Below are positions 45,356 through 53,935 of a stretch of 64,000 nucleotides of DNA, in pieces. Positions within the stretch are counted from its first letter, which is position 1. Each line of letters starts with the position of its first letter. Source of the stretch: Ruminimicrobiellum sp045223915. Its GTDB lineage: Bacteria; Elusimicrobiota; Endomicrobiia; Endomicrobiales; Endomicrobiaceae. Made by a program: the position numbers and the translations under genes. The notes under the pieces are model-generated. The model searched no databases and was not told the DNA's origin. It worked only from the letters and a program-made list of their open reading frames with translations. The DNA lies in NCBI GenBank assembly GCA_045223915.1, contig JBGUZU010000037.1, positions 62,001 to 126,000 of the forward strand, read 5' to 3'.

Positions 45356-45376
45356 AAAATTTGCTTTGCAAATTTT
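45356..45376. repeat. Perfect hairpin in the thrS-thrC spacer
   Basis: AAAATTTGC, a TTT loop and GCAAATTTT form a perfect 9-base-pair stem. It resembles the hairpins at 38137, 42379 and 44210 (T/A-rich arms, GC clamp, three-base loop). On the minus strand it would lie between thrS and thrC. Confidence 0.7.
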
Positions 45377-45444
45377 GTCAATATTTTATATTCCTCTTTT
45401 CTTCTATTCTTTCATTCCTCCAAACATCTATTCTTCTATCGTTA

Positions 45445-47169
45445 TTATTTTTTATTCTTTACATCTTCTTTTATAAGTTCAATGAATTTTTCTACAGGCA
45501 TTGAACCTAAATCTTTATTTCCTCTTGCTCTAACTGCAACTGCTCCGTTTTCAACTTCTTTACCGCCAACAACTAAAAGATAAGGAATCTTTTGCATTGC
45601 ATTTTCTCTTATCTTGTGACCGATTTTTTCGTTTCTGTCGTCGAAGTTTACTCTTATTCCTGCTTCTTTTAATTTTTTAACAACATCTTTACAATACTGT
45701 TCTTGCTCCGGAGCAATATTTAAAACTGCTGCTTGAACAGGTGACAACCATACAGGTAATGCTCCTGCATAATGTTCGAGCAATACACCGATAAATCTTT
45801 CAAAAGAACCCATCAATGCTCTGTGAACCATGTAAGGTCTTGCCTTTTTGCCTTCTTTATCTATGTAATAAATATCGAATCTTTCAGGTAAATTGAAATC
45901 GAACTGTATTGTAGAACACTGCCACAATCTTCCGATAGCATCTTTTATCTTAATATCTATCTTAGGACCGTAAAATGCTCCGCCGCCTGCATCTATTTCA
46001 TAATCGTAACCTGTTTTCTTCAATGCATTTTCAAGAGATTTTTCAGCATCGTTCCATTTTTCTATTTCACCTACATACTTCTTTTCAGGTCTTGTTGCCA
46101 AATAGATTTTATATTCGTTAAATCCAAACATTTTTAAACAATCTATTGCCATTTTAAATACGGTCAAAATTTCTTCTTCCAAAAGCTCGGGTTGAACAAT
46201 AACATGTCCATCGTCTTGTGTAAATCCTCTTACTCTCATAAGACCGTGTAATACACCCGACTTTTCAAATCTGTAAACTGTTCCCAATTCTCCGTATCTT
46301 ATAGGAAGTTCTCTGTAAGAATGAAGTTTTGTTTTATAAATCATTAAGTGCATAGGGCAATTCATAGGTTTTACTCTGTAAGGTTTGCCTTCAATTTCCA
46401 TAGGAGCATACATATTTTCGGAATATGTTTGTAAGTGACCGCTTATTGCATAAAGTTCTTCACTTGCAATATGAGGGGTACACAACAAATCGTATCCGTT
46501 ATCCAAATGAAATTGTTTCCATTCGGTTTCGATTATATTTCTAAGCATAGCACCTTTAGGATGCCACAAAACAAGACCGCCGCCGACTGCATCGTTTATA
46601 GAGAACAAATCAAGTTCTTTACCTAATTTTCTGTGATCTCTTTTTGCAGCTTCTTCAAGTTTCTTTAAATATTCATCTAAATCTTTTTTTGAATAAAATG
46701 CTGTTCCGTAAATTCTTTGTAATTGTTCTCTGTCGGAATCTCCTCTCCAATAAGCACCTGCTACGGACAAAAGTTTAAAATATTTTATTTCGCCTGTAGA
46801 TTTTATATGAGGTCCTCTGCAAAGATCTGTAAACTGTCCGGACTGATAAAATGTTACGGTGTCGTCGGTAATAGCTTCCGCCAATTCTTTTTTATATTTT
46901 TCACCTTTTTCTTCAAAGAGTTTTATTGCATCCGCTTTGTTTACTGTTGTGCAAATAAAAGGATCATCTTTTTTTGCAAGTTCGTGCATTTTCTCTTCTA
47001 TTTTTGATAAATCTTCAACGGTGAAAGGTTCTTTTCTGTCGAAATCATAATAAAAACCGTCTTCTATTGAAGGACCTATAGCAACTTTTGTTCCCGGAAA
47101 CAATTCCAAAACTGCTGCTGCCATAAGATGTGATGTTGAATGTCTTAACGTCTGTAAATCTTTTTCCAT
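45445..47169 (-). CDS. thrS: Threonyl-tRNA synthetase lacking the TGS domain
   Basis: A 574-residue class II synthetase. It begins at the editing domain (LRHSTSHLMAAAVLELFPG, with the HxxxH zinc site), followed by the second half of the editing domain (QFTDLCRGPHIKSTGEIKYFKLLSVAGAYWRGD), the catalytic core (YRVKPMNCPMHLMIYK, GLMRVRGFTQDDGHV, HRALMGSFERFIGVLLEHY) and the anticodon-binding domain. The usual N-terminal TGS domain of about 60 residues is missing. It is not lost to a wrong start, because an in-frame stop lies 12 bases upstream of the ATG and AGAAGG precedes it. Function is expected to be normal. Confidence 0.96.
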   Translation of the reverse strand: MEKDLQTLRHSTSHLMAAAVLELFPGTKVAIGPSIEDGFYYDFDRKEPFTVEDLSKIEEKMHELAKKDDPFICTTVNKADAIKLFEEKGEKYKKELAEAITDDTVTFYQSGQFTDLCRGPHIKSTGEIKYFKLLSVAGAYWRGDSDREQLQRIYGTAFYSKKDLDEYLKKLEEAAKRDHRKLGKELDLFSINDAVGGGLVLWHPKGAMLRNIIETEWKQFHLDNGYDLLCTPHIASEELYAISGHLQTYSENMYAPMEIEGKPYRVKPMNCPMHLMIYKTKLHSYRELPIRYGELGTVYRFEKSGVLHGLMRVRGFTQDDGHVIVQPELLEEEILTVFKMAIDCLKMFGFNEYKIYLATRPEKKYVGEIEKWNDAEKSLENALKKTGYDYEIDAGGGAFYGPKIDIKIKDAIGRLWQCSTIQFDFNLPERFDIYYIDKEGKKARPYMVHRALMGSFERFIGVLLEHYAGALPVWLSPVQAAVLNIAPEQEQYCKDVVKKLKEAGIRVNFDDRNEKIGHKIRENAMQKIPYLLVVGGKEVENGAVAVRARGNKDLGSMPVEKFIELIKEDVKNKK

Positions 47170-47200
47170 TTTTTGCCTTCTTTACTAATTATATTACTGT

Positions 47201-47593
47201 TTAATTTGATTCTTCTTTTATATTAAAAAGTTTAAATAAATTTGTTTTTATTTCTTCTGCTTTATATTTTCCGCTGTCATCTCTAAAACACTCTATATTC
47301 ATGCAAACGGCGAAATTATGTACTTTTGCTATCTCTGTTTCACTAAAAAGTATGTTAAAACTTTTGTATCCGTTTTCCAAGCAAAGATTTGCACATCTTA
47401 ACATACAAAAATTTTTTGCATGAAACCAACTATCATTACTCATAAACTGAACTTCATACATATCTGTTTGCAACATAGCTTCATAATATCCATAATGTAA
47501 TGGAGTTCTTGCTTTTGCATTGTATCTTACCCCGGCAAAACCAGTTGATACAAGGAACAAACATAAACTTAAAACAAAGAATATTTTTTTCAT
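47201..47593 (-). CDS. Small secreted protein of unknown function
   Basis: A 130-residue protein with a signal peptide (KKIFFVLSLCLFLVSTGFAG). The mature part is compact and carries five Cys after the signal peptide (FCMLRCANLCLEN, AVCMNIECFRDD), which could form disulfides or bind metal. No family recognised. It is located just upstream of thrS (31 bases) and downstream of the 111-base hairpin after pckG. Confidence 0.65.
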   Translation of the reverse strand: MKKIFFVLSLCLFLVSTGFAGVRYNAKARTPLHYGYYEAMLQTDMYEVQFMSNDSWFHAKNFCMLRCANLCLENGYKSFNILFSETEIAKVHNFAVCMNIECFRDDSGKYKAEEIKTNLFKLFNIKEESN

Positions 47594-47610
47594 AACAAAA
47601 ATCTTTTAAG

Positions 47611-47721
47611 ACCTTAAGATTTTCGGTTAGAATGAAGCAACTAACGAATGAAGTGTACTTGGATCCCGTAAGGGTGTACTCGATTGAGTTAGTTGCAAAA
47701 TTATAACCAAAATATTAAGGT
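47611..47721. repeat. 111-base imperfect inverted repeat between pckG and a small secreted gene
   Basis: The outer arms (ACCTTAAGATTTTCGGTTA against TAACCAAAATATTAAGGT) and the inner arms (GCAACTAAC at 47637-47645 against GTTAGTTGC) are inverted repeats. The centre has GTAC/GTAC pairing and a CCC-GTAA-GGG tip, a GNRA-type tetraloop. It could be a structured RNA, an attenuator, or a small MITE-like element. It fills most of the 135-base gap. Confidence 0.65.
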
Positions 47722-47728
47722 CGCTATA

Positions 47729-49492
47729 TTAAGCAAATTTTTTCTTTAAATCATCAAGTTGTTTTCTCAACGCTTTCGGCAATCTGTCACCGAACTTTGC
47801 ATAAAATTCCTCTATCAAAGGAATTTCTTTTTGCCATTCTTCTTTAGAAACTTTAAACAATTTATCCAAAGTTTCCTTAGATATATCAAGACCTGCCAAA
47901 TCCAAATCTTCTACTTTCGGGAACAACCCGATTTCTTTTTCCTGAGCTTCAACTTTACCTTCAATTCTGTCTATCATCCATTTTAACACTCTGGAATTAT
48001 CTCTGAATCCCGGCCACATATAATTTCCGTCTTCATCTTTTCTAAACCAGTTAACCATAAATATTTTCGGTAACACTTTTGCTCTTTTTGCAAAGCTTAA
48101 CCAATGACCGAAATAGTCACCCATGTTATAACCGCAGAACGGTAACATAGACATAGGATCTCTTCTTACGGCACCTACTTTACCTGCAGCTGCTGCAGTT
48201 GTTTCAGAACCGATAATTGATGCATCAAATACACCGTTTTCCCAACTTGTACTTTCGTATACCAAAGGAATTGTGGATTTTCTTCTGCCGCCGAATATAA
48301 TACCTGAAATAGGTACTCCCTGAGGATCATCAAATTCCTTTGCAAGTGTCGGACAGTTATATGTTGAAACCGTAAATCTTGAATTTTTGTGTGCCGCAAC
48401 TTCACCTGAATTCTTATCGTATTTCTTTCCGTGCCAATCAATTAAATTTTCCGGAGTTTCGGAATATCCTTCCCACCATGGTGTATTGTCGTCTGCATTA
48501 ACTGCAGTGTTTGTATACAATGTAGGGAAGAATTTGTTGTTCTTCAATGTTTCTACCATTATAGGATTTGTATTTTTACCTGTTCCGGGTGCTACACCGA
48601 AAAATCCCATTTCCGGGTTCATTGCATAAAGTCTTCCGTCCGGTCCGACATTAATCCATGCAATATCGTCACCCAATGTCCAAACTTTATAACCTTTCAA
48701 AACAGGATTCAACAATGCAAGATTTGTTTTTCCGCATGCCGACGGGAAAGAACCTAAGAAATAAGTTTTTTTACCTTTAGGATCTTCTACACCGATTATT
48801 ATCATGTGTTCCGCAAGCCAGCCTTCTTTATACCCCAAATAAGAACCGATTCTTAAAGAACAACATTTTTTACCGAGCAATGCATTTCCGCCGTACCCTG
48901 AACCGAAGCTCATAACTAAGTTTTCTTGAGGAAAATGCATAATATATCTTCTTTCGGGATTAACATCACCGATAGAGTGCATACCTTTAAAGAAATCGTT
49001 TGAATTGCCTATTTTATCTATAGCTACTTTTCCCGTTCTTGTCATGATTCTCATACTTATTGCAACATAAACGGAATCCGTAACTTCAACACAACATTTT
49101 GAATAAGGAGATTTCGGGTTACCCATAAGGAAAGGAATTACATACATTGTTCTTCCTTTCATACAACCTTTAAAAAGAGAATTTAATTTTGTTTTTGCTT
49201 CCGCAGGATCCATCCAATTGTTGTTTGGTCCTGCATCTTCTTTGTTAGGTAAACAAATAAATGTTAATTGTTCTGTTCTTGCAACATCGTTAGGATTAGA
49301 TCTGTGCCAATATGCACCGTAAAACTCATCTTGATTTAATTTTTCCAAAACAGGATGACCGTCGATTTGTTCTTTTTCTCCGATATCGGCCAATCTTTTA
49401 CCTTCTTCTTCGGAACCGTCCATCCAATATACTTTGTCCGGTTGCATCAATGCAATCTGTTCATCAACCCAATTCTGTAAAGGTGTTTTCAT
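47729..49492 (-). CDS. pckG: GTP-dependent phosphoenolpyruvate carboxykinase
   Basis: A 587-residue enzyme interconverting oxaloacetate and PEP with GTP/GDP. Diagnostic blocks: YWHRSNPNDVARTEQLTFI, FGSGYGGNALLGKKC, the P-loop-type GSFPSACGKTNLALL, WTLGDDIAWINVGPDGRLYAMNPEMGFFGVAPGTG and GGRRKSTIPLVYES. These mark the GTP family and not the ATP family. In fermenting anaerobes it often runs toward oxaloacetate to fix CO2. Ribosome-binding site GGAGAAAAGAGAG. It lies between ndk (51-base gap) and the structured spacer. Confidence 0.97.
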   Translation of the reverse strand: MKTPLQNWVDEQIALMQPDKVYWMDGSEEEGKRLADIGEKEQIDGHPVLEKLNQDEFYGAYWHRSNPNDVARTEQLTFICLPNKEDAGPNNNWMDPAEAKTKLNSLFKGCMKGRTMYVIPFLMGNPKSPYSKCCVEVTDSVYVAISMRIMTRTGKVAIDKIGNSNDFFKGMHSIGDVNPERRYIMHFPQENLVMSFGSGYGGNALLGKKCCSLRIGSYLGYKEGWLAEHMIIIGVEDPKGKKTYFLGSFPSACGKTNLALLNPVLKGYKVWTLGDDIAWINVGPDGRLYAMNPEMGFFGVAPGTGKNTNPIMVETLKNNKFFPTLYTNTAVNADDNTPWWEGYSETPENLIDWHGKKYDKNSGEVAAHKNSRFTVSTYNCPTLAKEFDDPQGVPISGIIFGGRRKSTIPLVYESTSWENGVFDASIIGSETTAAAAGKVGAVRRDPMSMLPFCGYNMGDYFGHWLSFAKRAKVLPKIFMVNWFRKDEDGNYMWPGFRDNSRVLKWMIDRIEGKVEAQEKEIGLFPKVEDLDLAGLDISKETLDKLFKVSKEEWQKEIPLIEEFYAKFGDRLPKALRKQLDDLKKKFA

Positions 49493-49543
49493 TTTCTCTC
49501 TTTTCTCCTGAATATATTTTTAAATTTTTATTTATTTCTGTCG

Positions 49544-50056
49544 TTAAGCCCAAACTTGTTTTTCTTCGGTTACAGTTTCTTTCTTTGTCGGATAAACTTC
49601 TTCCGTTAACTCACTCGGACTAAACCAAAGTTGTATTTCTCTTTTTGCATCGTTTATATCCGAAGAACAATGAACTACATTTTCCATTGTTCCGTTTTTA
49701 GCTATTCTTCCGTAAGAACCTCTTATTGTAGTAGGATCCGCATTTTCAGGATTTGTTGCACCTACAATTTCTCTTAATTTCGATATTGCATTTTCCCCTT
49801 TATAAACAAATGCAATTACTCTGTCATAAGGTGCTCCGCCAAAAGTTTTTCCTTGAATAAAATCCAAAACATCTTCAAAAAAAGGTTTATCTTTCAAATG
49901 TCTGTAATGTTCGCTTGCCAACTCTCTTGAAACCTTTACAACTTTTGAACCGATAATATGAAAACCCGTTTGTGAAAGTTTAGATAAAACATTTCCCGTT
50001 AAAGATTTCTTTACTCCGTCGGGTTTTATTAAAATCAAAGCATATTCCATTGCCAT
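49544..50056 (-). CDS. ndk: Nucleoside-diphosphate kinase with C-terminal tail
   Basis: A 170-residue kinase transferring phosphate between NTPs and NDPs. The catalytic histidine is H129 in NVVHCSSD, with the usual LILIKPDGVKKSLTGNVLSKL start and the GATNPENADPTTIRGSYGRI block. It is longer than the usual 130-150 residues; the last 20 or so (EVYPTKKETVTEEKQVWA) are an unstructured-looking tail. It supplies the GTP pool used by the GTP-type PEPCK downstream, which makes the gene order sensible. A hairpin (50088-50116) lies in its leader. Confidence 0.96.
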   Translation of the reverse strand: MAMEYALILIKPDGVKKSLTGNVLSKLSQTGFHIIGSKVVKVSRELASEHYRHLKDKPFFEDVLDFIQGKTFGGAPYDRVIAFVYKGENAISKLREIVGATNPENADPTTIRGSYGRIAKNGTMENVVHCSSDINDAKREIQLWFSPSELTEEVYPTKKETVTEEKQVWA

Positions 50057-50087
50057 TTTTAATCTCCAAAAATAAATATAAAATAAA

Positions 50088-50116
50088 AGAATTGCAGCAA
50101 CGATTGCTACAATTCT
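50088..50116 (-). promoter_or_regulatory. Hairpin in the ndk leader
   Basis: AGAATTGCAGCAA, a CGA loop and TTGCTACAATTCT pair with one mismatch. On the minus strand this hairpin is followed by a T-rich stretch just before the ndk start, so it could act as an attenuator. No upstream minus-strand gene exists that it could simply terminate. Confidence 0.5.
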
Positions 50117-50206
50117 AAAAAATCACAATAATAACAATCAATATATTATAAAAAAAACAAATATTTTTTTCAATATATTTACAACAGACTCTATTCCACA
50201 AAAATA

Positions 50207-50235
50207 TTGACATAATGATAATTATATTATACATT
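50207..50235 (+). promoter_or_regulatory. Putative promoter for the XRE-GGDEF cluster
   Basis: A perfect -35 TTGACA (50207-50212) with a -10 of TATACA (15-base spacing) or TACATT (17-base spacing), about 35 bases before the regulator's ATG. A GAGGGG ribosome-binding site follows. It lies in the 212-base divergent gap with ndk. Confidence 0.5.
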
Positions 50236-50268
50236 AAAATTATATAAATTGAGGGGTAGGTATCAAAT

Positions 50269-50598
50269 ATGAAAAGAAAAAAACTTTTACCCATACAATC
50301 TCAAGAAGCTTTAACAATAATCGGACAAAACATAAAAGAAGCAAGAATAAAGAGAAGAATTTCAACTGTTTTGATGGCTCAAAAAACAGGCATAACAAGA
50401 ATAACCATAGGAAAGATAGAAAAAGGCAATCCTAATGTTTCCATCGGTGCTTATGCTTTGGTAATATTCAATTTAGGTTTAACGGATAAACTTAAAAACT
50501 TATTTGACCCCTATCAAGATACGGAAGGAATGAATCTTGAAAGGCAACGATACCCAAAAAGAATAAGATACAAAAAAAATGAAGGTTGTCTGTTTTAA
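50269..50598 (+). CDS. XRE/HipB-type helix-turn-helix regulator
   Basis: A 109-residue DNA-binding protein. The HTH lies at about 22-80 (GQNIKEARIKRRISTVLMAQKTGITRITIGKIEKGNPNVSIGAYALVIFNLG), closest in style to HipB antitoxins, followed by a short basic tail (RQRYPKRIRYKKNEG). No HipA kinase is present next to it. As the first gene of a plus-strand cluster with a SpoVG-like protein and two GGDEF proteins, it may autoregulate the operon, probably binding in the gap with ndk. Target unknown. Confidence 0.85.
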   Translation: MKRKKLLPIQSQEALTIIGQNIKEARIKRRISTVLMAQKTGITRITIGKIEKGNPNVSIGAYALVIFNLGLTDKLKNLFDPYQDTEGMNLERQRYPKRIRYKKNEGCLF

Positions 50599-50624
50599 TT
50601 TTTTGTATTAGAATTTTTATTATT

Positions 50625-51185
50625 ATGTATATAAAACGATTTTTATTTATACTATTACTTTTTTTATTTTGTATCACAAGTTATGCTTCGAATTTAAATG
50701 TAACGAAAATAACTAACAAAAACAACAAAATAAATATAGAGTTCAATAACATTTTGCAATTGCATGATTTTACATTGACAGACGATAACTTAATGTCTCC
50801 TTTTTATGAAAATAACGGAAATAAATATTATTTCTTTTATTTTTTGGATAGAAATTTAAAAAAAGATATTATCGACAAAATAAATAATAAAAATAATAGT
50901 TTTAGTAAGGATAATGATAAAATTGAATATAAAATAAACAAATGTAATATCGTAAAGAATCCAAAGACAATATTGGCTTTTATGTCAGTAATATTCAATG
51001 ATAATATTGAAATAAGTTGTAACATACTTAACGGCAAATACGGACTTTGGGTTGCATGGCCGTCAATAAAAGAAAAAGATAAATGGATAAAATTATTTAA
51101 TATAAAAAACAAAGAACTAAAAGAAGAAATAGAAACTAAATTATTAAAGCTTTACAAACAAAAGAAAAATGATGCTAAACTTTAA
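50625..51185 (+). CDS. Secreted protein with SpoVG-like C-terminal domain
   Basis: A 186-residue protein. I chose the ATG at 50625 over the TTG at 50586, which would overlap the regulator gene, because it opens a clear signal peptide (YIKRFLFILLLFLFCITSYAS). Residues about 115-175 look like SpoVG: ILAFMSVIFNDNIEISCNILNGKYGLWVAWPSIKEKDKWI, then KELKEEIETKLLKLY, matching the family's fold of a beta-sheet followed by a helix (compare G-K-x-GL-x-V-A-x-PS). SpoVG proteins bind nucleic acid in the cytoplasm and affect septation and gene expression; a signal peptide on one is odd. Weak similarity, judged by eye. The end overlaps the first GGDEF gene by 17 bases. Confidence 0.6.
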   Translation: MYIKRFLFILLLFLFCITSYASNLNVTKITNKNNKINIEFNNILQLHDFTLTDDNLMSPFYENNGNKYYFFYFLDRNLKKDIIDKINNKNNSFSKDNDKIEYKINKCNIVKNPKTILAFMSVIFNDNIEISCNILNGKYGLWVAWPSIKEKDKWIKLFNIKNKELKEEIETKLLKLYKQKKNDAKL

Positions 51186-52542
51186 AAAGAACAGAGTTTT
51201 TTTCATAGATATTTTAAAAACGGTGGTTATACCTATTTTATCGGGTATATGTTTTATTATTTGGTTATTTTTCTTATTTCAATATCCTATACTGGTTTTC
51301 CCGACAATATTTTTGGTTTTCATAATAATGTATATTTTTTCAGGAAGTGTATTCGGCGGAGTACTGCTTGCCTTTGCTATATCTGCCGGAATTTTTACAA
51401 TAGCAACAACAGGTACTATAAATAAATTTTTACTTGTAATCGAAATTTTATGGATAATTTTAGTTTTTTCCAGAATCGAAAAATACAGACAATTGTGGAT
51501 ATCAGAGAAAATTAAATTAAAGGTTGAACATGAAGTATTAGACAGAGACTTAACACTAATACAATCTTCCATAACTGCCAACGAAAATAAAATAGATGCA
51601 ATAAATCAAAGAATGCAAATCTTTCAATCATTTGATCAAATGATCAATTCCATAGAAAACACAATGAACGAAAAAGAGCTCATAAAATTATTGGAAAGCC
51701 TTACACAAAAGTTTACATCTAAAGGGAAATGGAGCATAAAAAGACACTCCAGTAAAGATATTTTTGTAAATTATTCGAAATTTAACAAAGTACCGCTTCT
51801 CATAACAAACACCGAAGAAGACAGAAGATTTACCGAAACAGATTACAAAAATATTTCTTCATTGATAGTTGTTCCTATAGAGATAGAAAATAATTATTGG
51901 GGAGCGATAAAAGGTTATTGTACCGATAAAAAAGAAGCTTTCGATGATTATGACTTAAGACTTTTATCCATATTAGCCAGTTTAATAGGACTTATTTTAA
52001 ATAATGCAATGATGTTTAAAAAAGTTGAATCTCTTGCTATAACCGACGGACTTACCGGTTTATATACAAGGACTTATTTTATAGAAAGGCTACAGGAAGA
52101 AATAGAAAGAGCAAAAACCGATAGTACTCCTATAAGTGTAGCAATTATGGATATTGATTATTTTAAAAAAGTTAATGACACTTACGGACATTTAGCCGGA
52201 GATACATTTTTAAAGCAGCTGTCAAATATTTTAAGAAGAAGGTTTAGATCAGTGGATGTTTTATCCAGGTATGGCGGAGAAGAATTTGCGGTATTAATGT
52301 ATCACACAACTATTACCGAAAGTTATAAAATTTTAGAAGAAGTTCGTAAAATGGTTGAAGAAGAAAAGTTTTTTATGCCGATAGAAAGTTATCACCCAAT
52401 ACAAATAAAAAAGACTATAAGTATAGGAGTTGTTGAATTAAAAGAAGAACAAACTCCGGATGAAATTATAAAAAAAGCCGATGATGCTTTGTATAAAGCA
52501 AAAGAGAGCGGAAGAAACAAAGTTTGTGTTTATAAAGAGTAA
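51169..52542 (+). CDS. Membrane diguanylate cyclase with GAF and GGDEF domains, copy 1
   Basis: A 457-residue protein. Three to four membrane helices (about 14-105), a coiled coil (about 110-155), a GAF domain (about 160-285) and a C-terminal GGDEF domain. The active-site motif is intact as GGEEF at 369-373, with the inhibitory I-site RSVD at 360-363, so it should make cyclic di-GMP from GTP and be feedback-inhibited. The metal-binding D is present in MDIDYFKKVNDTYGH. The start overlaps the SpoVG-like gene by 17 bases. The signal sensed is unknown. Confidence 0.92.
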   Translation: MMLNFKKNRVFFIDILKTVVIPILSGICFIIWLFFLFQYPILVFPTIFLVFIIMYIFSGSVFGGVLLAFAISAGIFTIATTGTINKFLLVIEILWIILVFSRIEKYRQLWISEKIKLKVEHEVLDRDLTLIQSSITANENKIDAINQRMQIFQSFDQMINSIENTMNEKELIKLLESLTQKFTSKGKWSIKRHSSKDIFVNYSKFNKVPLLITNTEEDRRFTETDYKNISSLIVVPIEIENNYWGAIKGYCTDKKEAFDDYDLRLLSILASLIGLILNNAMMFKKVESLAITDGLTGLYTRTYFIERLQEEIERAKTDSTPISVAIMDIDYFKKVNDTYGHLAGDTFLKQLSNILRRRFRSVDVLSRYGGEEFAVLMYHTTITESYKILEEVRKMVEEEKFFMPIESYHPIQIKKTISIGVVELKEEQTPDEIIKKADDALYKAKESGRNKVCVYKE

Positions 52543-52545
52543 AAG

Positions 52546-53922
52546 ATGAAAAGAATAATATTTTATTTAAAATTATTGGTTTTGTTACTATGTTTCTTTT
52601 TGATTTATAATAAGATTAGTGCGGATTATTATAAGTATATATTGATTCTTTTCCTATTACCTCTTCCTTTGTTTTCAAAGAAAGTAAATATTCTTTATTA
52701 TATAGCTTTTTGTATTGCGGCAATAGTCACATCTTTTTTTACTTTCGGTCTAACATATTACACTTTAATCATCTCTGTAATTTTTCTCAGTATGATACCG
52801 ATATTAATTTTATTTTCTAACAGAAAAATAATTCAATATCCAAATCTGAAAAAAAGAAATAACGAACTTAAATTTTACAAAGAAGAATTAATTAACGAAG
52901 AAAAAAGTCTTTCGGATAAAAGAGAAGCCTTAGAAAAGAAACTCGAAAGAATCACACACTTTTATATAATTTCAAAAGATTTAACAAAAAATATGGATGT
53001 TCCTGAAGATTTAGCAAATGCACTGCTCAATGTTTTGGAAACAAGAACCGGAGTATGTTATGTCGTTATAACTACAAAAAACAGAACTATTTTTGAATCC
53101 AAAGACAATAATAAAAACTTAAAAATATTATCAAGATTAAACGAAGAAAAGAAAAAGATATGGTTTTCTTTAATAAATAACAATGAAGAAATAAAATCTT
53201 TAAAAGGGCCTGCAATAGTAAAATCCTTATTTAATATTGAAAACAAACCTGTAATTGCCTGGCCTATGATAATAGATAAGCAACTAAATTCTTGTACATT
53301 TCTTGTCGTAGAACCGGAATACGCAAGAATATATGTAGAAGAAGGAGAGTTTTTTATCCCTCACTTAAAATTGGGAACTAAAAGAATAATGCTTTTTTCG
53401 GAGCTTAAAGAAAAAGCAAGAATCGACGGACTAACCGGCTTATATTTAAAAAGATTTTTCTTAGGAAAATTATATTCGGAAATAGAAAGAGCCAAAAGAT
53501 ACAAAACAAATTTTTATTTAATGATGCTGGATATAGATCACTTTAAGAAAGTAAATGATACTTACGGACATTTAATAGGTGATGAAGTTTTAAAAACAAC
53601 AGCAAAAACAATATCTTCTTCCGTAAGACGAGGTGATATTATAGGAAGATACGGCGGAGAAGAGTTTATAGTAATTGTTTCTTCTATAACTCAAGACAAA
53701 ATTCTTAAAATTGCAGAGAAAATAAGAAAAACCTTAAAAGAAATAACTTTTAACTTTGACAACAAATCATTTTTTGTAACAATAAGTATAGGTATTGCAA
53801 AATACGACAAAGATATTGATATAGACACTTTAATAGGAAATGCAGATAAAGCTCTTTACAAAGCAAAAAAATCCGGAAGAGACAATATAGTTTTTTATGA
53901 GGAAGAAGAAAGCAACAATTAA
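52546..53922 (+). CDS. Membrane diguanylate cyclase with GAF-like and GGDEF domains, copy 2
   Basis: A 458-residue paralogue of the upstream gene, with membrane helices at about 5-95, a coiled coil (about 100-145), a degenerate GAF-like segment (about 150-290) and a GGDEF domain. The active motif GGEEF is at 370-374 and the I-site RRGD at 361-364, both intact. The helical and GAF parts have diverged from copy 1 far more than the cyclase. Three bases after copy 1, ending before a strong terminator. Confidence 0.92.
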   Translation: MKRIIFYLKLLVLLLCFFLIYNKISADYYKYILILFLLPLPLFSKKVNILYYIAFCIAAIVTSFFTFGLTYYTLIISVIFLSMIPILILFSNRKIIQYPNLKKRNNELKFYKEELINEEKSLSDKREALEKKLERITHFYIISKDLTKNMDVPEDLANALLNVLETRTGVCYVVITTKNRTIFESKDNNKNLKILSRLNEEKKKIWFSLINNNEEIKSLKGPAIVKSLFNIENKPVIAWPMIIDKQLNSCTFLVVEPEYARIYVEEGEFFIPHLKLGTKRIMLFSELKEKARIDGLTGLYLKRFFLGKLYSEIERAKRYKTNFYLMMLDIDHFKKVNDTYGHLIGDEVLKTTAKTISSSVRRGDIIGRYGGEEFIVIVSSITQDKILKIAEKIRKTLKEITFNFDNKSFFVTISIGIAKYDKDIDIDTLIGNADKALYKAKKSGRDNIVFYEEEESNN

Positions 53923-53935
53923 TTTATTACAATAT

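Noticed and set aside
50586..50624. TTG start for the SpoVG-like gene
   Set aside because: It would overlap the regulator gene and delay the signal peptide; the ATG at 50625 is more natural.
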